A stretch of 64,000 nucleotides of DNA from NCBI GenBank assembly GCA_017893485.1, contig CM030363.1, forward strand, positions 86,941,730 through 87,005,729, written 5' to 3'. Source of the DNA: Hemerocallis citrina (taxonomy: Eukaryota; Streptophyta; Magnoliopsida; Asparagales; Asphodelaceae). Below the pieces are notes generated by a model. The model saw only the letters and a program-made list of their open reading frames with translations, was not told the DNA's origin and ran no database searches. This document shows positions 1 through 11,557 of the stretch, piece after piece (the stretch's first letter is position 1; every line of letters starts with the position of its first letter). Position numbers and translations under genes: made by a program.

Positions 1-794
1 ATAATGCTCTGGGGGCCAAACTCATAACGGATTATCAAATATCAATTAAAAACTATGAATTTCTTTGAAAAACGAGGTAAAATCTTAGAAAAATCATGGT
101 AAGACTTACCACAGAGCCTGGTACTCCATGACAAGATGGGTACGGGTCACCAACATACTACACCACCTTACACTATACTCATCATCGTCATATACAGGCT
201 TATACACTCATAATACAATTTAAATCATAAATTTCACTATTCCTATAACTAAAGAATACAAACTTTTAAAATAAAAAGTTATACTACCACTCCACGCCTC
301 ACCTCTACACTGATGAGAACCTGCAACAGTGGGGGACCTAGGGTAGTCCTCAGACTCCCCTAACCCCCCAAACACTAAGGGGTTAGCCATTTCTGATGTG
401 AGTATAGTCATTAATCAAATAACAAATTAAAATAGTATAAAGAAAATAAATTAAACTTACAAATGCCAAATTAAAATAAGGCAACCTGAATCTTGAATAC
501 AACAACATCGTCACTACAATGACATATCAATTACTCTGCCAAACCTGCATTTAACTATTTAATTATTCATAACTTCCCACATTTCATAATACACTTCACA
601 TCAACCTCGTATATATATATACTTATCTTACATTCGCATAATACGAATATTCATCTTTCCATACTTATCGTCATATCAGCATCTCACTATTTATATTAAT
701 ATAACTACATGATGTTATTACATCATTTCTCCAACTCTATTTAGCCATGCATTTCATTTACTTATATTATGTCATCAACACACACATTCATCTT

Positions 795-1505
795 GGAAGT
801 TGTGCCGAGGCAGGTAGTTGCCACCATTTCCACGGAAATAGCGGGCGAGTAGTTCCCCGACACACTTCCAAGGTACACAAACTCATATCACAACATACTT
901 TCTTTAATAACCATTTTCATACCCAATCTCATAATACAGGTATTTATTTTATTATGTTATAAAAGTATCACATCATAAACATATGCATCTATTCTCATAC
1001 TACCACCTTCCTTCATATCTTATGACATAATTACCACATCTCATTGCCCATGCGATTTACTCACATTTCATCACATCATTAACACCTCATTAATTAGAAT
1101 ACTTATACTCATTGCATCAGAACCATGTTTTATAGCTCATTCACATCTTATTATATCACTTTAGTAATTTCTCATTCTTATAAACAATAAATCTTATTAT
1201 CATTTTCACTTAATCCCCAAACACAATTTGGGGCCACACATATCACACCCCATAGCCGATAGCTTGGGTAATAATCACCGCACCCCAAACACACAGTTTG
1301 GGTAATATCACATCACATCTCAAGCCGATAGCTTGGTTATTAATCACTTCGATCACTTATCATCTTCTCTTTACTTTATTTCTCATTTCCGTCAATCATT
1401 ACCACTATTATATCAACTCACCCTGCGAATTATGCCAAGGCAGGTAGTTCCCACCATTTCCACAGAAATAGCGGGCAGGTAGTTCCTTGACACAATTCCA
1501 AGGTA
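795..1505. repeat. Pair of about 80-bp direct repeats in the long LTR
   Basis: The segments at about 795-877 and 1423-1505 are close direct copies. Both contain GCCGAGGCAGGTAGTT-like and AATAGCGGGC motifs and end in CCAAGGTAC. They lie within the LTR and have no coding content. The motif GCCGATAGCTTGGG also recurs at about 1255, 1323 and 2193. Confidence 0.6.
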
Positions 1506-1956
1506 CAACTCACATCAACTGTATTTTACTTTACTGACCACACACATAATACCATTACTTCGTATTATTCATAAGAACACATGTCTCTTTTATTATTATC
1601 ATTTTAAATTAACCACGCACTGCATTTATCACTTCTTTTCATATACTAACTCATAACTCATTTTCTTTCACATTTATTTCTTTCACAACTACCTTTTTTG
1701 TCATTCACAATTCACAAGTCACTTTCCACTTTCTTTTCCACACGCAATTCACATTTTACTATTTACTTTCCTTTCCACGCACAATTCACATTTATTATTA
1801 ACACTTAGTTATTTTATTAGTTTGTCGACCAGTGAGCCACAGTATCCCAACATACTGAAAGCCGACAGCCCAGTAAAACACGCGGACCGATGCTCACACA
1901 GAGTCTTACTCGTCCGAGGCTACGTCTTCCTCCTAGCCGAACTAGCGAGGGAACCA

Positions 1957-2182
1957 CTAACCCCAAGTAGAACTTGGGTACTTCCTCCCGGCCGAAGCCA
2001 AGAGGGAAAAGCCACTGACCCCAGGTAAACTGGGTACTTCCTCGTGACGGCTGTCATCGAGGGAAAAACCACTAACCCCAGATAAACTGGGTACTTCCTC
2101 CCAGCCGATAGCCAGGAGGGAAAAACCACTGACCCCAGATAGACTGGGTACTTCCTCGCGACAGCTGTCATCGAGGAAAAGT
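1957..2182. repeat. Tandem repeat, about 57 bp x 4
   Basis: Four consecutive units each carry ACTGGGTACTTCCTC followed by a GAGGGAAAA-type motif and an ACCACT spacer. The alternate units are more alike (one pair has GCTGTCATCGAGG, the other AGCCGATAGCCAGGAGG), so the array may have grown as dimers. A period of 57 is a multiple of three, which explains the open frames across it. They are not evidence of a gene. Confidence 0.75.
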
Positions 2183-4455
2183 CGGGCCTCAAGCCGATAG
2201 CTTGGGCGATAAAATCCTCGTGCCCCAAACATAGTTTGGGTCCTCGTGCCCCAAGCCGGTCCTTGGGTATTAGGAGGTCTAGCCCAAACCCCCAGGATTG
2301 CTGTAGGTACTGGTCAACAAAATCATCTGTTATTAACATTAATCGTTTCATCTTTCCAGTTTACTTTATCAACATAAAGCATCATAGCTTTTAATTCAAC
2401 AATAGCCACATCCTTGACTTTAATCACAAGAATAATAACACATTTTATTAACACTTACTATCTCACCTTTTATCTTGCATTTGATGCACATCTGATGTCC
2501 ACGATATTGATTATCATCTCGTTGTATCATATATATATGCATACCCCATGTCATTTAACATAGAAACCATCATGTTATTTAATTTACCATAACATCACCC
2601 ATTATGAATACCATGCTATTAGCTACTTCATTAAATCCCATATAAACATACACCAAGTCATTTATCATATAAACCAACATGTCATATTATTGCCCATTAA
2701 TTCATTTCAAACATAATTAAAATGTAAACATGCACCCACTTATTTAATTTCGTCAATTATTGCATCACACATCATAATCATCTCTATATATATTACAAAT
2801 AAATATCACACACGCGGGTTTTCCATCATAAGGGACCAAAACCACTTATTTCCTCTAATTAAGTCTTATAATATCTAATTATAGCATACTAGCTGATACA
2901 TCCTGTTTCATATAAGTAAAATCACTTATAAGGGCTTATATGCCCCAAAACATGCACAAACGTGTACTATAATTACACAGATCTTCAAAACATGATCACA
3001 ATCACTAAATTCGTCTAATTACATCTTATAACATTCATCCATGACATGCTAGCCCATACACCAGGCTCCGCATATACCCGATTGCATATATCGGCCTATA
3101 TACCCCAAAAACATGCACAAAACATGCACGGGGTAAAAATGCGCATAAATAATTTAATATATTTAGTTTTTATACTTCAACATGTCACATTAACCCATAA
3201 TATAGGTTTTATATACTTAAAATAGTTAATTTCATCACATGTCTCAAAAACCCATTTTGGATCCTTAAAAATTCGTATTTTCAACGAAAATTCATTTTTT
3301 GGCATAACACCCACAAAACATATCAAAAGGCCACGAAATTTGGTCACAATATAAAATATTCATAAACACAACGTACTCACCTGACCGCTCGAGCAAACGA
3401 TGTCCCATGTCCGTCCTGTAGCCAGTCGAAGTTCGACTTTTTCCTCCTAATTGAAAAATTATAGAACCGATTAGTTTAAAGCTCAAAACTCGACCTACGG
3501 ACCTCCAAATTTGAATCCGTCTTCACCCACGCATCACAAATGACATATGTAGGTGAGCTACATCAACGGATTTCAAATTCGAACCCCGATACAAGAACTC
3601 ACATAATGATCGAAGGCTTTCTAATAAGAAAATTCCCTATCTCCTAATTTCTTTAATCCCTTCTCCCTAATTTCTAAATTTATGGCTAATAATAATAATA
3701 GAACTCAATTACACCTCCGACCCAACAAATTCTCACCTTAATCTCGCTCGGGCATTTCACCGAATACCCGGCATGCACCTTATAATTATAACACGAGAAC
3801 CCTACCATTTAATCACAAGTAGTTATATTTTAAAGCTCTAAATCTAGTATATATTGGCCACACAGATCTGGATCAAATGGAAATTCCATGGCATTCTATC
3901 AGTAGCTAAAGTCCTCATGCAAAATCATTTCTTGAATGACTATTAATTTTAGTAGTAGCTAAAGCCCTCAAGCAAAATCATCCCTCTGTACTAAATGACC
4001 CTTTACATAAATCGAATTTATGTTTAGTCAAGCTTAATACTAAAGCTATGCCCGGATTATATTCAACTCAAGTATCTATACCATTTGTGCATTCAAAAGT
4101 TTAAAATATAAATGAGGCTAAATAAAATATACCTCACCTCTACTACTCCTAACAATTCCAAACCTCCCTACAATAATATTTCTACTCAATAAAACTACCT
4201 ACACTTAATTTTATACACTAAATAATTTAGGGTTTACCTTTTCGAAATCCTTTCGAAAATCTGACACTCCCACGATGTAGGGAACCCCTCAATTAGCATA
4301 CCCCTCAATTTAATTTGGATTTGGGGAAGAATCCGAGTGGATTGGAGGAGGGGAAGGATCGGCCGATTGGGTTTCGATCGCTGCTTTAGGTCGGGAGGAA
4401 TGGACGGGAAGGAAAAAGAAAGGAAGGAAGAAGGAAATGGGGGGGGGGAGGGGTG

Positions 4456-4470
4456 TTTTTATAAAATATA
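4456..4470 (-). promoter_or_regulatory. Probable TATA box of the long LTR
   Basis: The minus strand reads TATATTTTATAAAAACACCCC here, followed by a long CT-rich stretch down to about 4385. A TATA box with a pyrimidine-rich leader some 350 bases into the LTR fits the U3/R border of a Tekay-type LTR. It is judged by composition only. Confidence 0.45.
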
Positions 4471-4811
4471 ATGATAATAAGAATAATAATAAGGCCCATT
4501 TTCACTTAAGCCCTCCAATCCCAAAATATTACACTAACCTCCTACTCTCTACTTTAATAATACCAATAATACAAAGATACATTAAAATCACCTCATAATA
4601 ATCCTTCAAAATTATAAAATAAGGTAAACAATATTTATTCACATAAAATCTCAACTCGTAGCTCCCAATATATCAATAACACCAATCAACCACAAATATT
4701 CATACCAATATCAATATAAAAATAATCATAAAATATAGCTTTAAAATAATTCTCACCCCTACAAAATATAAAAACGAATATTTCCGGTATTTTAAAATCC
4801 GAGTTGTTACA

Positions 4812-6162
4812 AAGGGCGTACAAAGAGAATGAGAGGGCTGACAAGGAAAAAGAGATGGCTGCGAAGGCTGCTGAAGACGCAGCGAGGGAGAGGGAGGCCG
4901 TAATGGAAGCAGCTGCAGAGGCAATTAGGCCGAAGCAAAGTTGCATATGCACGAAGATGGAGCAGTCTTATGCTCGGGCGCTGAAGCACGTGGAGGCATG
5001 CATCCCCGGTTTCGACGACTCGGGGTACTGCCTATATGATCTCCTCGAAGGCAAAACTACTCCGATGACTGCGGAGGTGATTGAAGAAGAGGAAGAAGAA
5101 GAAGAGGATGAGGGGGAGGACCTTGCTGAGGACCCCCAGGCAACCAACGCAGAGGCAACCGAGGCAGACGGTCACAGGGTCATAGCTCCCTTGGAGACTT
5201 CTACCAAGGTGGTCCCCTAATTCCTTATCGCATCTTTGTCATGTTTTTTAGTCGCTCTCTTTTCCTTTCGTATGCACTTGCATCGATGTGCTATAGCGGA
5301 ATGGCCACCGCTTCAAAACAGTTGTGGGCTTGTTTTTCTTTCGAATCGCCCCGTAGTAGCTTCGTTTAGCCGTAACACCATCATGTGGCTTCTTAAACTT
5401 AGTAATTTATGCTTTCTTTTTGGTCGACTTTCCCAGATTGGAGAGGCACCGCATCTTCCTGCGCAACTCGGAGTCACTAGGTTGGGACTTGCGGAATCTC
5501 GAGAGAAGCTCTCCAAGGCGGGGTTGGAGCTCTACCAAGTGATATTGGCTCTAACTCATCGAAATATTGAGGTGAGGCATCTCGAGGGGACTCTTCGGGA
5601 GGTACCCCCCGAGGGAGGAGAGGTCGGCCCCTCGATGGCTGCCGGAAAGGCTTCAAGACTAAAGTTCCTTCGACATTCTTTACACGCGGAAAGGACTGAG
5701 AGGGATGAGCTGAAGAGTTCGTTGTCCAAGGTAAGGGCAGAGAGGGACGAGCAGAAGAACTCGCTGTTCAGAGTGAGGTCGGAGAGGGATGAACTAAAGA
5801 ATGTGGTGCTCGAGAAGATTTTTGAAGCGGCTCATCTGCGAAGGACCATCTTAGAGCCATCTTAGGGGAGGAGTACAAGTGGGGTACCATGCTTGAAGCA
5901 CTGTCACAGACGACTCTCTCAAGGAACAACTTGTTGAATTAGAGGCGGAGAACCTTCGCTTCAAGCGATGCTCCGAAGGAAGTAATGTGAGGAGAACCTC
6001 TTGCCCACGGGGGGAGTATGCGCAGGGGAGATCCTTCCATGAGTTAGCTCTCCATATGCCCCTTGCCCTACGAAATCCTGGGGACGCACAAAGTGGAGTG
6101 GCGCACTCGTCGAGCAGGGCATCTGTCGGGACGACTGTCAGGCCCGTGGGTTTGCTGGCCTA
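4812..6162 (+). pseudogene. Antisense accessory gene of Tat copy A, 3' part
   Basis: Two exons are visible. Exon 4812-5208 encodes a charged Ala/Glu-rich helix, the motif HVEACIPGFDDSGY and an acidic run. Intron 5209-5436 has GT and AG ends and joins two phase-0 codons. The second exon (from 5437) encodes a coiled coil with three SERDELKN-like heptad blocks. A stop at 5863-5865 truncates it, but clear homology to copy C continues to about 6162 in a shifted frame (DDSLKEQLVELEAENLR, then QGRSFHELAL and NPGDA). The 5' exons are cut off by the LTR inserted at 4811. The gene runs opposite to gag-pol. Its function is unknown; copy C shows that the upstream part carries the gypsy-type transposase-like domain. 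Confidence 0.7.
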
Positions 6163-6324
6163 GAGACTTCCATGGAGACGAGAAGAGAGCAGTATGGTGC
6201 TCGTCTTCCCCATGTATCGCTTAATAAGAGTGTCCCCCTCCCTAGAAAGAGCTAGTGCGAAATTTTCTAATCTTGTAGTTTGTCTTGTATGAGTTTTTGG
6301 GTCTTAAATAACACTTGTATCCCC

Positions 6325-6350
6325 AATCCTGATTGAATAATATATCACAT
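6325..6350 (+). terminator. Possible poly(A) signal region of the antisense gene
   Basis: An AT-rich stretch with GATTGAATAATATATC lies about 170 bases after the last coding homology and just before the tandem array. Copy C has AATAAATT at the same relative place (about 42560). The shared position is the main support. Confidence 0.35.
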
Positions 6351-6363
6351 CTTTCGATCTTGG

Positions 6364-7640
6364 AAGTGTTTTGCTAACTTTCGCAAGAGAATTTCAACTA
6401 TTATGGGAGCAATTTCGAATGGTGAGCTACTTCGTACATGCTTGTTCACAAGTAGCTAATGTAGCATCGAACCATGTGTTGGACTACGAACTTGTTGTTA
6501 AGAGAGTTTCAACAATTGTGGAGCAATTTTGAATGGTGAGCTACTTCGTACTTGTTTGTTTGTAAGTAGCTAAAGTGGCTTCGAACCAAGTGTTGGACTC
6601 CGAACTTGTTGTTAAGAGAGTTTCAACAGTTGTGGGAGCAGTTTTGAATGGTGAGCTACTTCACATTTGCTTATTTGTAAGTAGCTAAAGTAGCATCGAA
6701 GCATGTGTTGGACTCCGAACTTGTTGTTAAGAGAGTTTTAACAGTTGGAGCAATTTCAAATGGTGAGCTACTTCATACTAGCTTGTTCGCAAGTAGCTAA
6801 AGTAGCATCGAACCAAGTGTTGGGCTCCGAACTTGTTGTTAAGAGAGTTTCAACAGTTGTAAGAACAATTTCGAATGGTGAGCTATTTTGTACTTTCTTG
6901 TTCGCAAGTAGCATAAGTAGCATCGAACCAAGTGTTAGATTCCGAACTTGTTGTTAAGAGAGTTTCAACAGTTGTAAGAGCAATTTCGAATGGCGAGCTA
7001 CTTTGTACTTTCTTGTTCGCAAGTAGTTTAAGTAGCATCGAACCAAGTTTTAGATTCCGAACTTGTTGTTAAGAGAGTTTTAACAGTTGTGGGAGCAATT
7101 TTGAATGGTGAGCTACTTCGTACTTGCTTGTTTGCAAGTAGCTAAAGTGGCTTTGAACCAAGTATTGACTCCAAACTTGTTGTTAAGAGAGTTTCTATAG
7201 TTGTGGGAGCAATTTTGAATGGTAAGCTACTTCGTACTTGCTTGTTTGCAAGTAGCTAAAGTGGCTTCGTTGGACTCTGAACTTGTTCTTAAGAGAGTTT
7301 CAACAGGTGTGGGAGCATTTTCAATGGTGAGCTACTTCGTACTTGTTTGTTTGCAAGTAGCTAAAGTGTTCGAACTAAGTGTTGGACTCAAAACTTGTTG
7401 TTAAGAGAGTTTCAACAGTTGTGGGAGCAATTTCGAATGTGAGCTACTTTGTACTTGCTTTTTTGCAAGTAGCTTAAGTGGCTTCGAACCAAGTATTGGA
7501 CTCCGAACTTGTTGTTAAGAGAGTTTCAACAGTTGTGGGAGTAATTTCGAATGGTGAGCTACTTCGTACTTGTTTGTTTGCAAGTAGTTAAAGTGGCTTC
7601 GAACCAAGTATTGGACTCCGAACTTGTTGTTAAGAGATTT
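6364..7640. repeat. Tandem array, about 113 bp x 11, between pol and antisense gene
   Basis: Each unit reads roughly GTGAGCTACTTCGTACTTGC, TTGCAAGTAGCTAAAGTGGC, GAACCAAGTGTTGGACTCCG, then AACTTGTTGTTAAGAGAG and TTTCAACAGTTGTGGGAGCA. Starts recur at about 6421, 6535, 6650, 6764, 6877, 6993, 7108, 7223, 7327, 7439 and 7553. Copy C has a diverged array of the same monomer at the same place (42830-43600), and copy B has a degenerate one. The array lies between the convergent 3' ends of the antisense gene and pol. Confidence 0.9.
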
Positions 7641-7833
7641 TTTATACGCCTCGAGGTAAGACAACCAGAACATTTAGACAATGGGTTTTCTGAGAAAGTA
7701 AACTGCTTTTATTAAAGATGACTAAGTGGCTGCTTCTGAGTTGCAAGCTATTATTACATTAGAAAAATCAACTAAACAATAAGAAAAACAAACTTAGGAA
7801 TGCTCTAGGATTAGAAGTTGCTTGGAGTAGTGT

Positions 7834-9099
7834 TCAAACACCCTCTTGGTACTTCATCAAGTGTTTCGCATTCCATTTTCTTGGCACTCTCTTGCCCTCC
7901 GGGTCTTCAAGTTGATAAGCGCCAGGGCGAACAACTTTGGAGATCCTATACGGCCCCTCCCAATTAGGTGATAGCTTGCCTTTCTTGCTTGGAAAAGAAA
8001 TTGATAGCTTTCTAAGCACCAAATCTCCTTCTTTGAGATTAATACAGCGGACTCTCTTGTTGTAGGACTGTTCAATCCTACGTCGATAAATCTCCTGACG
8101 GATGGAGGATCTTTCTCGTATCTCGTTAGTGAGGTCCAAGTTGCCACGAAGCTGGTTCGAATTTTTTCCTTCATTATAGGCGATCAGGAGGGGCGAAGGT
8201 AGGCCAACTTCAAGTGGGATGGCAGCTTTGGATTCGTAAATGAGTTTGAAGGGAGATTCTCCTGTGGGGGTCCTCTTAGTAGTGCGATAGCTTCAGAGCA
8301 CATTAGGAAGCTGCTCGACCCATAATCCCTTAGCAGACTTGTCCAGTCTCTTTTTCAGGCCGAAGAGAATTTGCCGATTGGCATTCTCTACTTGGTCGTT
8401 GGATTGCGGGTGGAATATCAAGAAGAATCTTTGCTAGATACTGAAGTTTGTACAAAAATTGCAAAAGGCTACCCCCGTAAGTTGAGTCCTATTGTCCGTT
8501 ACTTAGATTCGAGGTACACCGAATCGGCAGACAACGTTCTTCCAAAAGAAACAGTGGAATCTATTCTCAGTGATCGTTGCTAGAGGCTCGGCTTCGATCC
8601 ATTTGGAGAAGTAGTCGATTGCAACGACAAGGAACTTCAGCTGGCCCGACGCTGGAGGGAACGGCCGAAGCAAGTCCATCCCCCACATTGCAAAAGGGCT
8701 TGGACTGGATAAGGAAGAGAGCTGGGCTTGTGGTAAGCGGCGGATTGTTGAGAACTTTTGGCAGGGGGAGCATTGGCAAACGTGTTGTTCAGCATCGCTG
8801 TGGAGTGTGGGCTAGAAGTATCCATAATTTAAGAATTTGCGGGCGAGGGACCTTGCTCCCAATTAAGCACCACACATCCCTTCATGGGTCTCCTTTAGAG
8901 CATACTGGGCCTCTTCGAGGGAGAGGCATCTCAAGTAGGGTCTACCATCCACTTGAGTATAAGAGTGTTTGTACATGACCCCTTCGATGAGCTGTATATC
9001 ACTCGGCTCTGGTTCTGATTCTTCTAGCCTTTTTAGGGTCTTCAGAGAGGACTCCATCTTTGAGAAACTCGAGCAATGGACACATCCAATTCTCCTCAA
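7834..9099 (-). pseudogene. Integrase region of Tat copy A
   Basis: This is the C-terminal part of the gypsy polyprotein, which would insert element cDNA into the genome. The N-terminal zinc-finger part begins around 9099-8863 (VDGRPYLRCLSLEEAQYALK). The core is seen at 8688-8503 (GMDLLRPFPPASGQ, DYFSKWIEAEP) and continues through 8500-8140 in frame with a stop just before the second Asp motif (VTDN). The C-terminal part (8139-7834) holds KVVRPGAYQLEDPEGKRVPR and ends WNAKHLMKYQEGV. Several stops and frameshifts make it non-functional. It is closely related to the copy C integrase at 43837-45074. Confidence 0.8.
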
Positions 9100-9189
9100 G
9101 TACCAGGGGCAGTGTCTCCATTAGTTCGAGAACGTCTTCCTCGATGCTAGGTCTTAAGAGGACTTCTATCAAGACAGTTTGTTCTAGAC

Positions 9190-10005
9190 CCTGGAGGGAA
9201 GAGGAGGTCAGCTTCAACAGGGCATCTGCCTGTGCATTCTCTTATCGGGGGATTCGCTGGAGTTATGCATCTTCGAAGGAGGCCCGTAGCCCTTTGTCCT
9301 TGGCCAGATATTTAGCCATGCAACCGTCTCTTGCCTCATACTCCCCCGATACCTGGTTCACTACCACCTGTGAGTCACTAAATATTTTAACGCATCGGAC
9401 CCCGGCCTTGCTTGCCATACACAAACCGGCTATGAGAACCACATATTCAGCCTTGTTGTTTGATGCCCAAAAATTAATGCGGAGTACGTATTGAAGAGCA
9501 AAGTCATCGGGGCCAGTTAAGATGACCCCAACCCCACTCCCGTCGGCACATGAGGACCCATTAACATAGACGATCCAGATCGGGGGTTCCTCTATTTCCT
9601 TTCTTGAGTCGGGATAGTGCTTTCTACAATAAATTCCGCCAGGGTTTGTGCCTTAATAGCGGTTCGGGACTGATTGTTGATATCATGTTGACTCAGCTCT
9701 ATAGACCACTTTATAAGGTGCCTCGAAGTTTTGGGCTTGTAGAGAACTTGCTTGAGTGGTTGGTCGGTAAGAACGACCACCGAGTGGGACTGGAAATAGG
9801 GGTGGAGCTTTCGAGCTGCCATGACTAATGCATAGGCCATCTTTTCTACCTTTGGATAATGGAGCTCGGCATCCTTGAGGACCTTACTCATGTAGTAGAT
9901 TGACTTTTGCATCTTATCCTCTTCTCTTACCAAGACGGTGCTGAGAGTCTGTTCTGAGATAGCGAGATATATATAGAGGACTTCCCCTGGCTTTGGCTTG
10001 CTCAA
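9190..10005 (-). pseudogene. Dual RNase H region of Tat copy A
   Basis: The first, retroviral-type RNase H is open at 10005-9592 and has the gypsy motifs SKVLKDAELHYPKVEKMAYAL and VLTDQPLKQVL. Downstream, at about 9570-9190, a second RNase H of archaeal type can be followed with stops. It shows YVNGSS where YVDGSS is expected, ASNNKAEY and FSDSQVVVNQV. Two RNase H domains in tandem are the hallmark of the Tat lineage. The first catalytic Asp of the second domain appears replaced by Asn here, whereas copy C keeps it. Confidence 0.75.
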
Positions 10006-10049
10006 GAGTAGGCGGTTGACTAGATAGGCCTTGAGTTGATCGAAAGACT

Positions 10050-10790
10050 CCTACTGTTGTTGCCCCTCACTCAAAGCCTTTCGCCCCTCTAAGGGCCTTG
10101 AAGAACGGGAGACATTTTTCTCCTGACTTGGAGAGAAAATGCCATGTGGCCGCGAGGCGTCCTGTGAGTCTCTGTATGTTTTTAACACTCGATGAGGGAG
10201 CCAGTTGAGTATGGCCTGGATCTTTTCTGGGTTGGCTTCTATGCCTCTCTGGCTAACCATGAACCCAAGGAATTTGCCGGATAAGACGCCGAATGCGCAC
10301 TTGTTTGGGTTTAGTCTCATGTTATGTCTTCTCAACTCATCAAAAACTTCCTCAAGATCAGAGACATGATCCAGTTTGCTGATCATAGACCTCCATGTTC
10401 CGGCCAATCTGTTCTTTGAAGACCTTGTTAATAAGGAGCTGATAAGTGGCACCAGCGTTCTTTAGCCCGAAGGGCATGAACCGGTAGCAACATAGGCCCT
10501 GGTCGGTTACAAATGAGGTCTTTGGAATATCAAGAGGGAACATCCTAATCTAGTTGTACCCAGAAAAGGCATCCATGAAACTTAAGAGTTCGTGGCTGGA
10601 GGTTGCATCAATCAGAGAATCAATGCTCGGGAGCGGGAATGGATCTTTCGGACAAGATTTGTTCAGATCAGTGAAATCAATGCAGATTCTCCAGCTCCCG
10701 TTGGCCTTTTTGATCATCACAACGTTGGACAACCATTCGGGATAGTTGACCTCCTGTATCAACCGGGCATTCAAAAGTTTCTCTACTTCT
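10050..10790 (-). pseudogene. Reverse transcriptase of Tat copy A, active site deleted
   Basis: RT motifs are visible in order on the minus strand: EVNYPEWLSNVVMIKKANG, WRICIDFTDLNKSCPKDPF, FMDAFSGYNQI-like, then FVTDQGLCCYRFMPFGLKNA and ATYQ. The segment after EVY should be YVDDMLVKS. Instead the sequence jumps to a short out-of-frame piece and resumes as KLDHVSDLEEVFDELRRHN, NPNKCAFGV and KFLGFMVSQRGIEANP. A deletion of roughly 17 bases near 10375-10395 removes the catalytic YVDD and shifts the frame. The enzyme would be dead. Confidence 0.8.
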
Positions 10791-11031
10791 TCCTTGACTG
10801 CCTGCTGGCATTCGGGAACGAACTTGCGTCGCTTTTGCTAGATATGTTTGGCCCTAGGAGCAACATTAAGGTGATGCATGAGAATTTCTTCGGAGTATCC
10901 AGGCATGTCGGTCGCGGTCTAGGCGAAGAGATCACGATTTCCCCTTATACATTGGATAATTTCGGTTTTGACGGGAGGGGGAAAGACCTTATTAGCTTGG
11001 AATGTCCTGGTCGGATCTCATTCTGTGAAGG

Positions 11032-11440
11032 CTATTTCTTCCAACTCGTCGACTGGCTCTTAGATGGCTTGGCTACCTCCTGTGGGAGCTCGAGGGCTTC
11101 AAGGGAGAGGACTGACCTTCCTACTGAAGTCATGTAACATTTGCGAGTCGTCTCCTGGCTCCCTCTCACTTTCCCTACCCCTGCTATGGTGGGGAACTTC
11201 ATCTTCATGTGGTAGGCTGAGGGTACAACCTGGAGAGCAACTAAGTCGGGTCGGCCCAGAATGACATTGTAAGCGGCCTTCACATCCACCACCATGAAAT
11301 CCATCAGGCTCAGTTCGAGTGATCGGTGTTTTGCCAATGGTTATGTCGAAAGTTATCACTCCCTCGATCGTCACTGGCACCCCGAAGAACCCGTGGAGAG
11401 TGTAGCCGGCGGGATTGAGTCGTTCTCTAGACAACTTGAG
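11032..11440 (-). pseudogene. Aspartic protease region of Tat copy A
   Basis: The segment reads DFMVVDVKAAYNVILGRPDL, then QVVPSAYHMKMKFPT and VRGSQETTRKCY, the usual flap and C-terminal half of Tat-lineage retroviral-type proteases that cut the gag-pol polyprotein. The N-terminal half is in another frame (about 11434-11340), and the catalytic DTG-type triad cannot be read cleanly. The same segment is present in copy B (about 18787-19080). Confidence 0.65.
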
Positions 11441-11557
11441 ACCCTAGAAGGCTTCTAGAAAATGGATGTTGACCGAACTGCCATTGTCAAATAGGACTCG
11501 GCGTACATCAAAATTGGCCATATGGAGGTTTATTACTTGAGCATCACAATGAGGCAT

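Larger units (their letters stand above)
1..4811 (-). mobile_element. Long gypsy-type LTR, continues past left edge
   Basis: Read on the minus strand this block starts with TGTAACAACTCGG at 4811. That is the same kind of start as the other Tekay/Del-type LTRs in the window. A TATA-like stretch lies about 350 bases inside, followed by a pyrimidine-rich leader. The right boundary is sharp: the accessory-gene coding sequence of Tat copy A begins at 4812 in the middle of a reading frame. No gag or pol homology, PBS or TG end is visible down to base 1, so the LTR is at least 4.8 kb and its other end and target duplication lie outside. It could be a solo LTR or one LTR of a full element. The short open frames inside are not convincing genes. 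Confidence 0.65.

Noticed and set aside
4804..4811. Start of the antisense frame at 4804
   Set aside because: The frame opens with TTG inside the LTR end; coding homology begins only at 4812, so this is not a real start.
6745..7404. Short open frames across the copy A array
   Set aside because: They repeat the same peptide every unit and arise from the tandem repeat; no domain or start context supports them.
6364..7640. CRISPR-like regular repeats
   Set aside because: Units are contiguous with no unique spacers, in a plant genome, and homologous to arrays in sister elements.
10592..11137. 181-residue plus-strand open frame
   Set aside because: It lies opposite RT and protease of Tat copy A and has no family resemblance, so it is a shadow frame.
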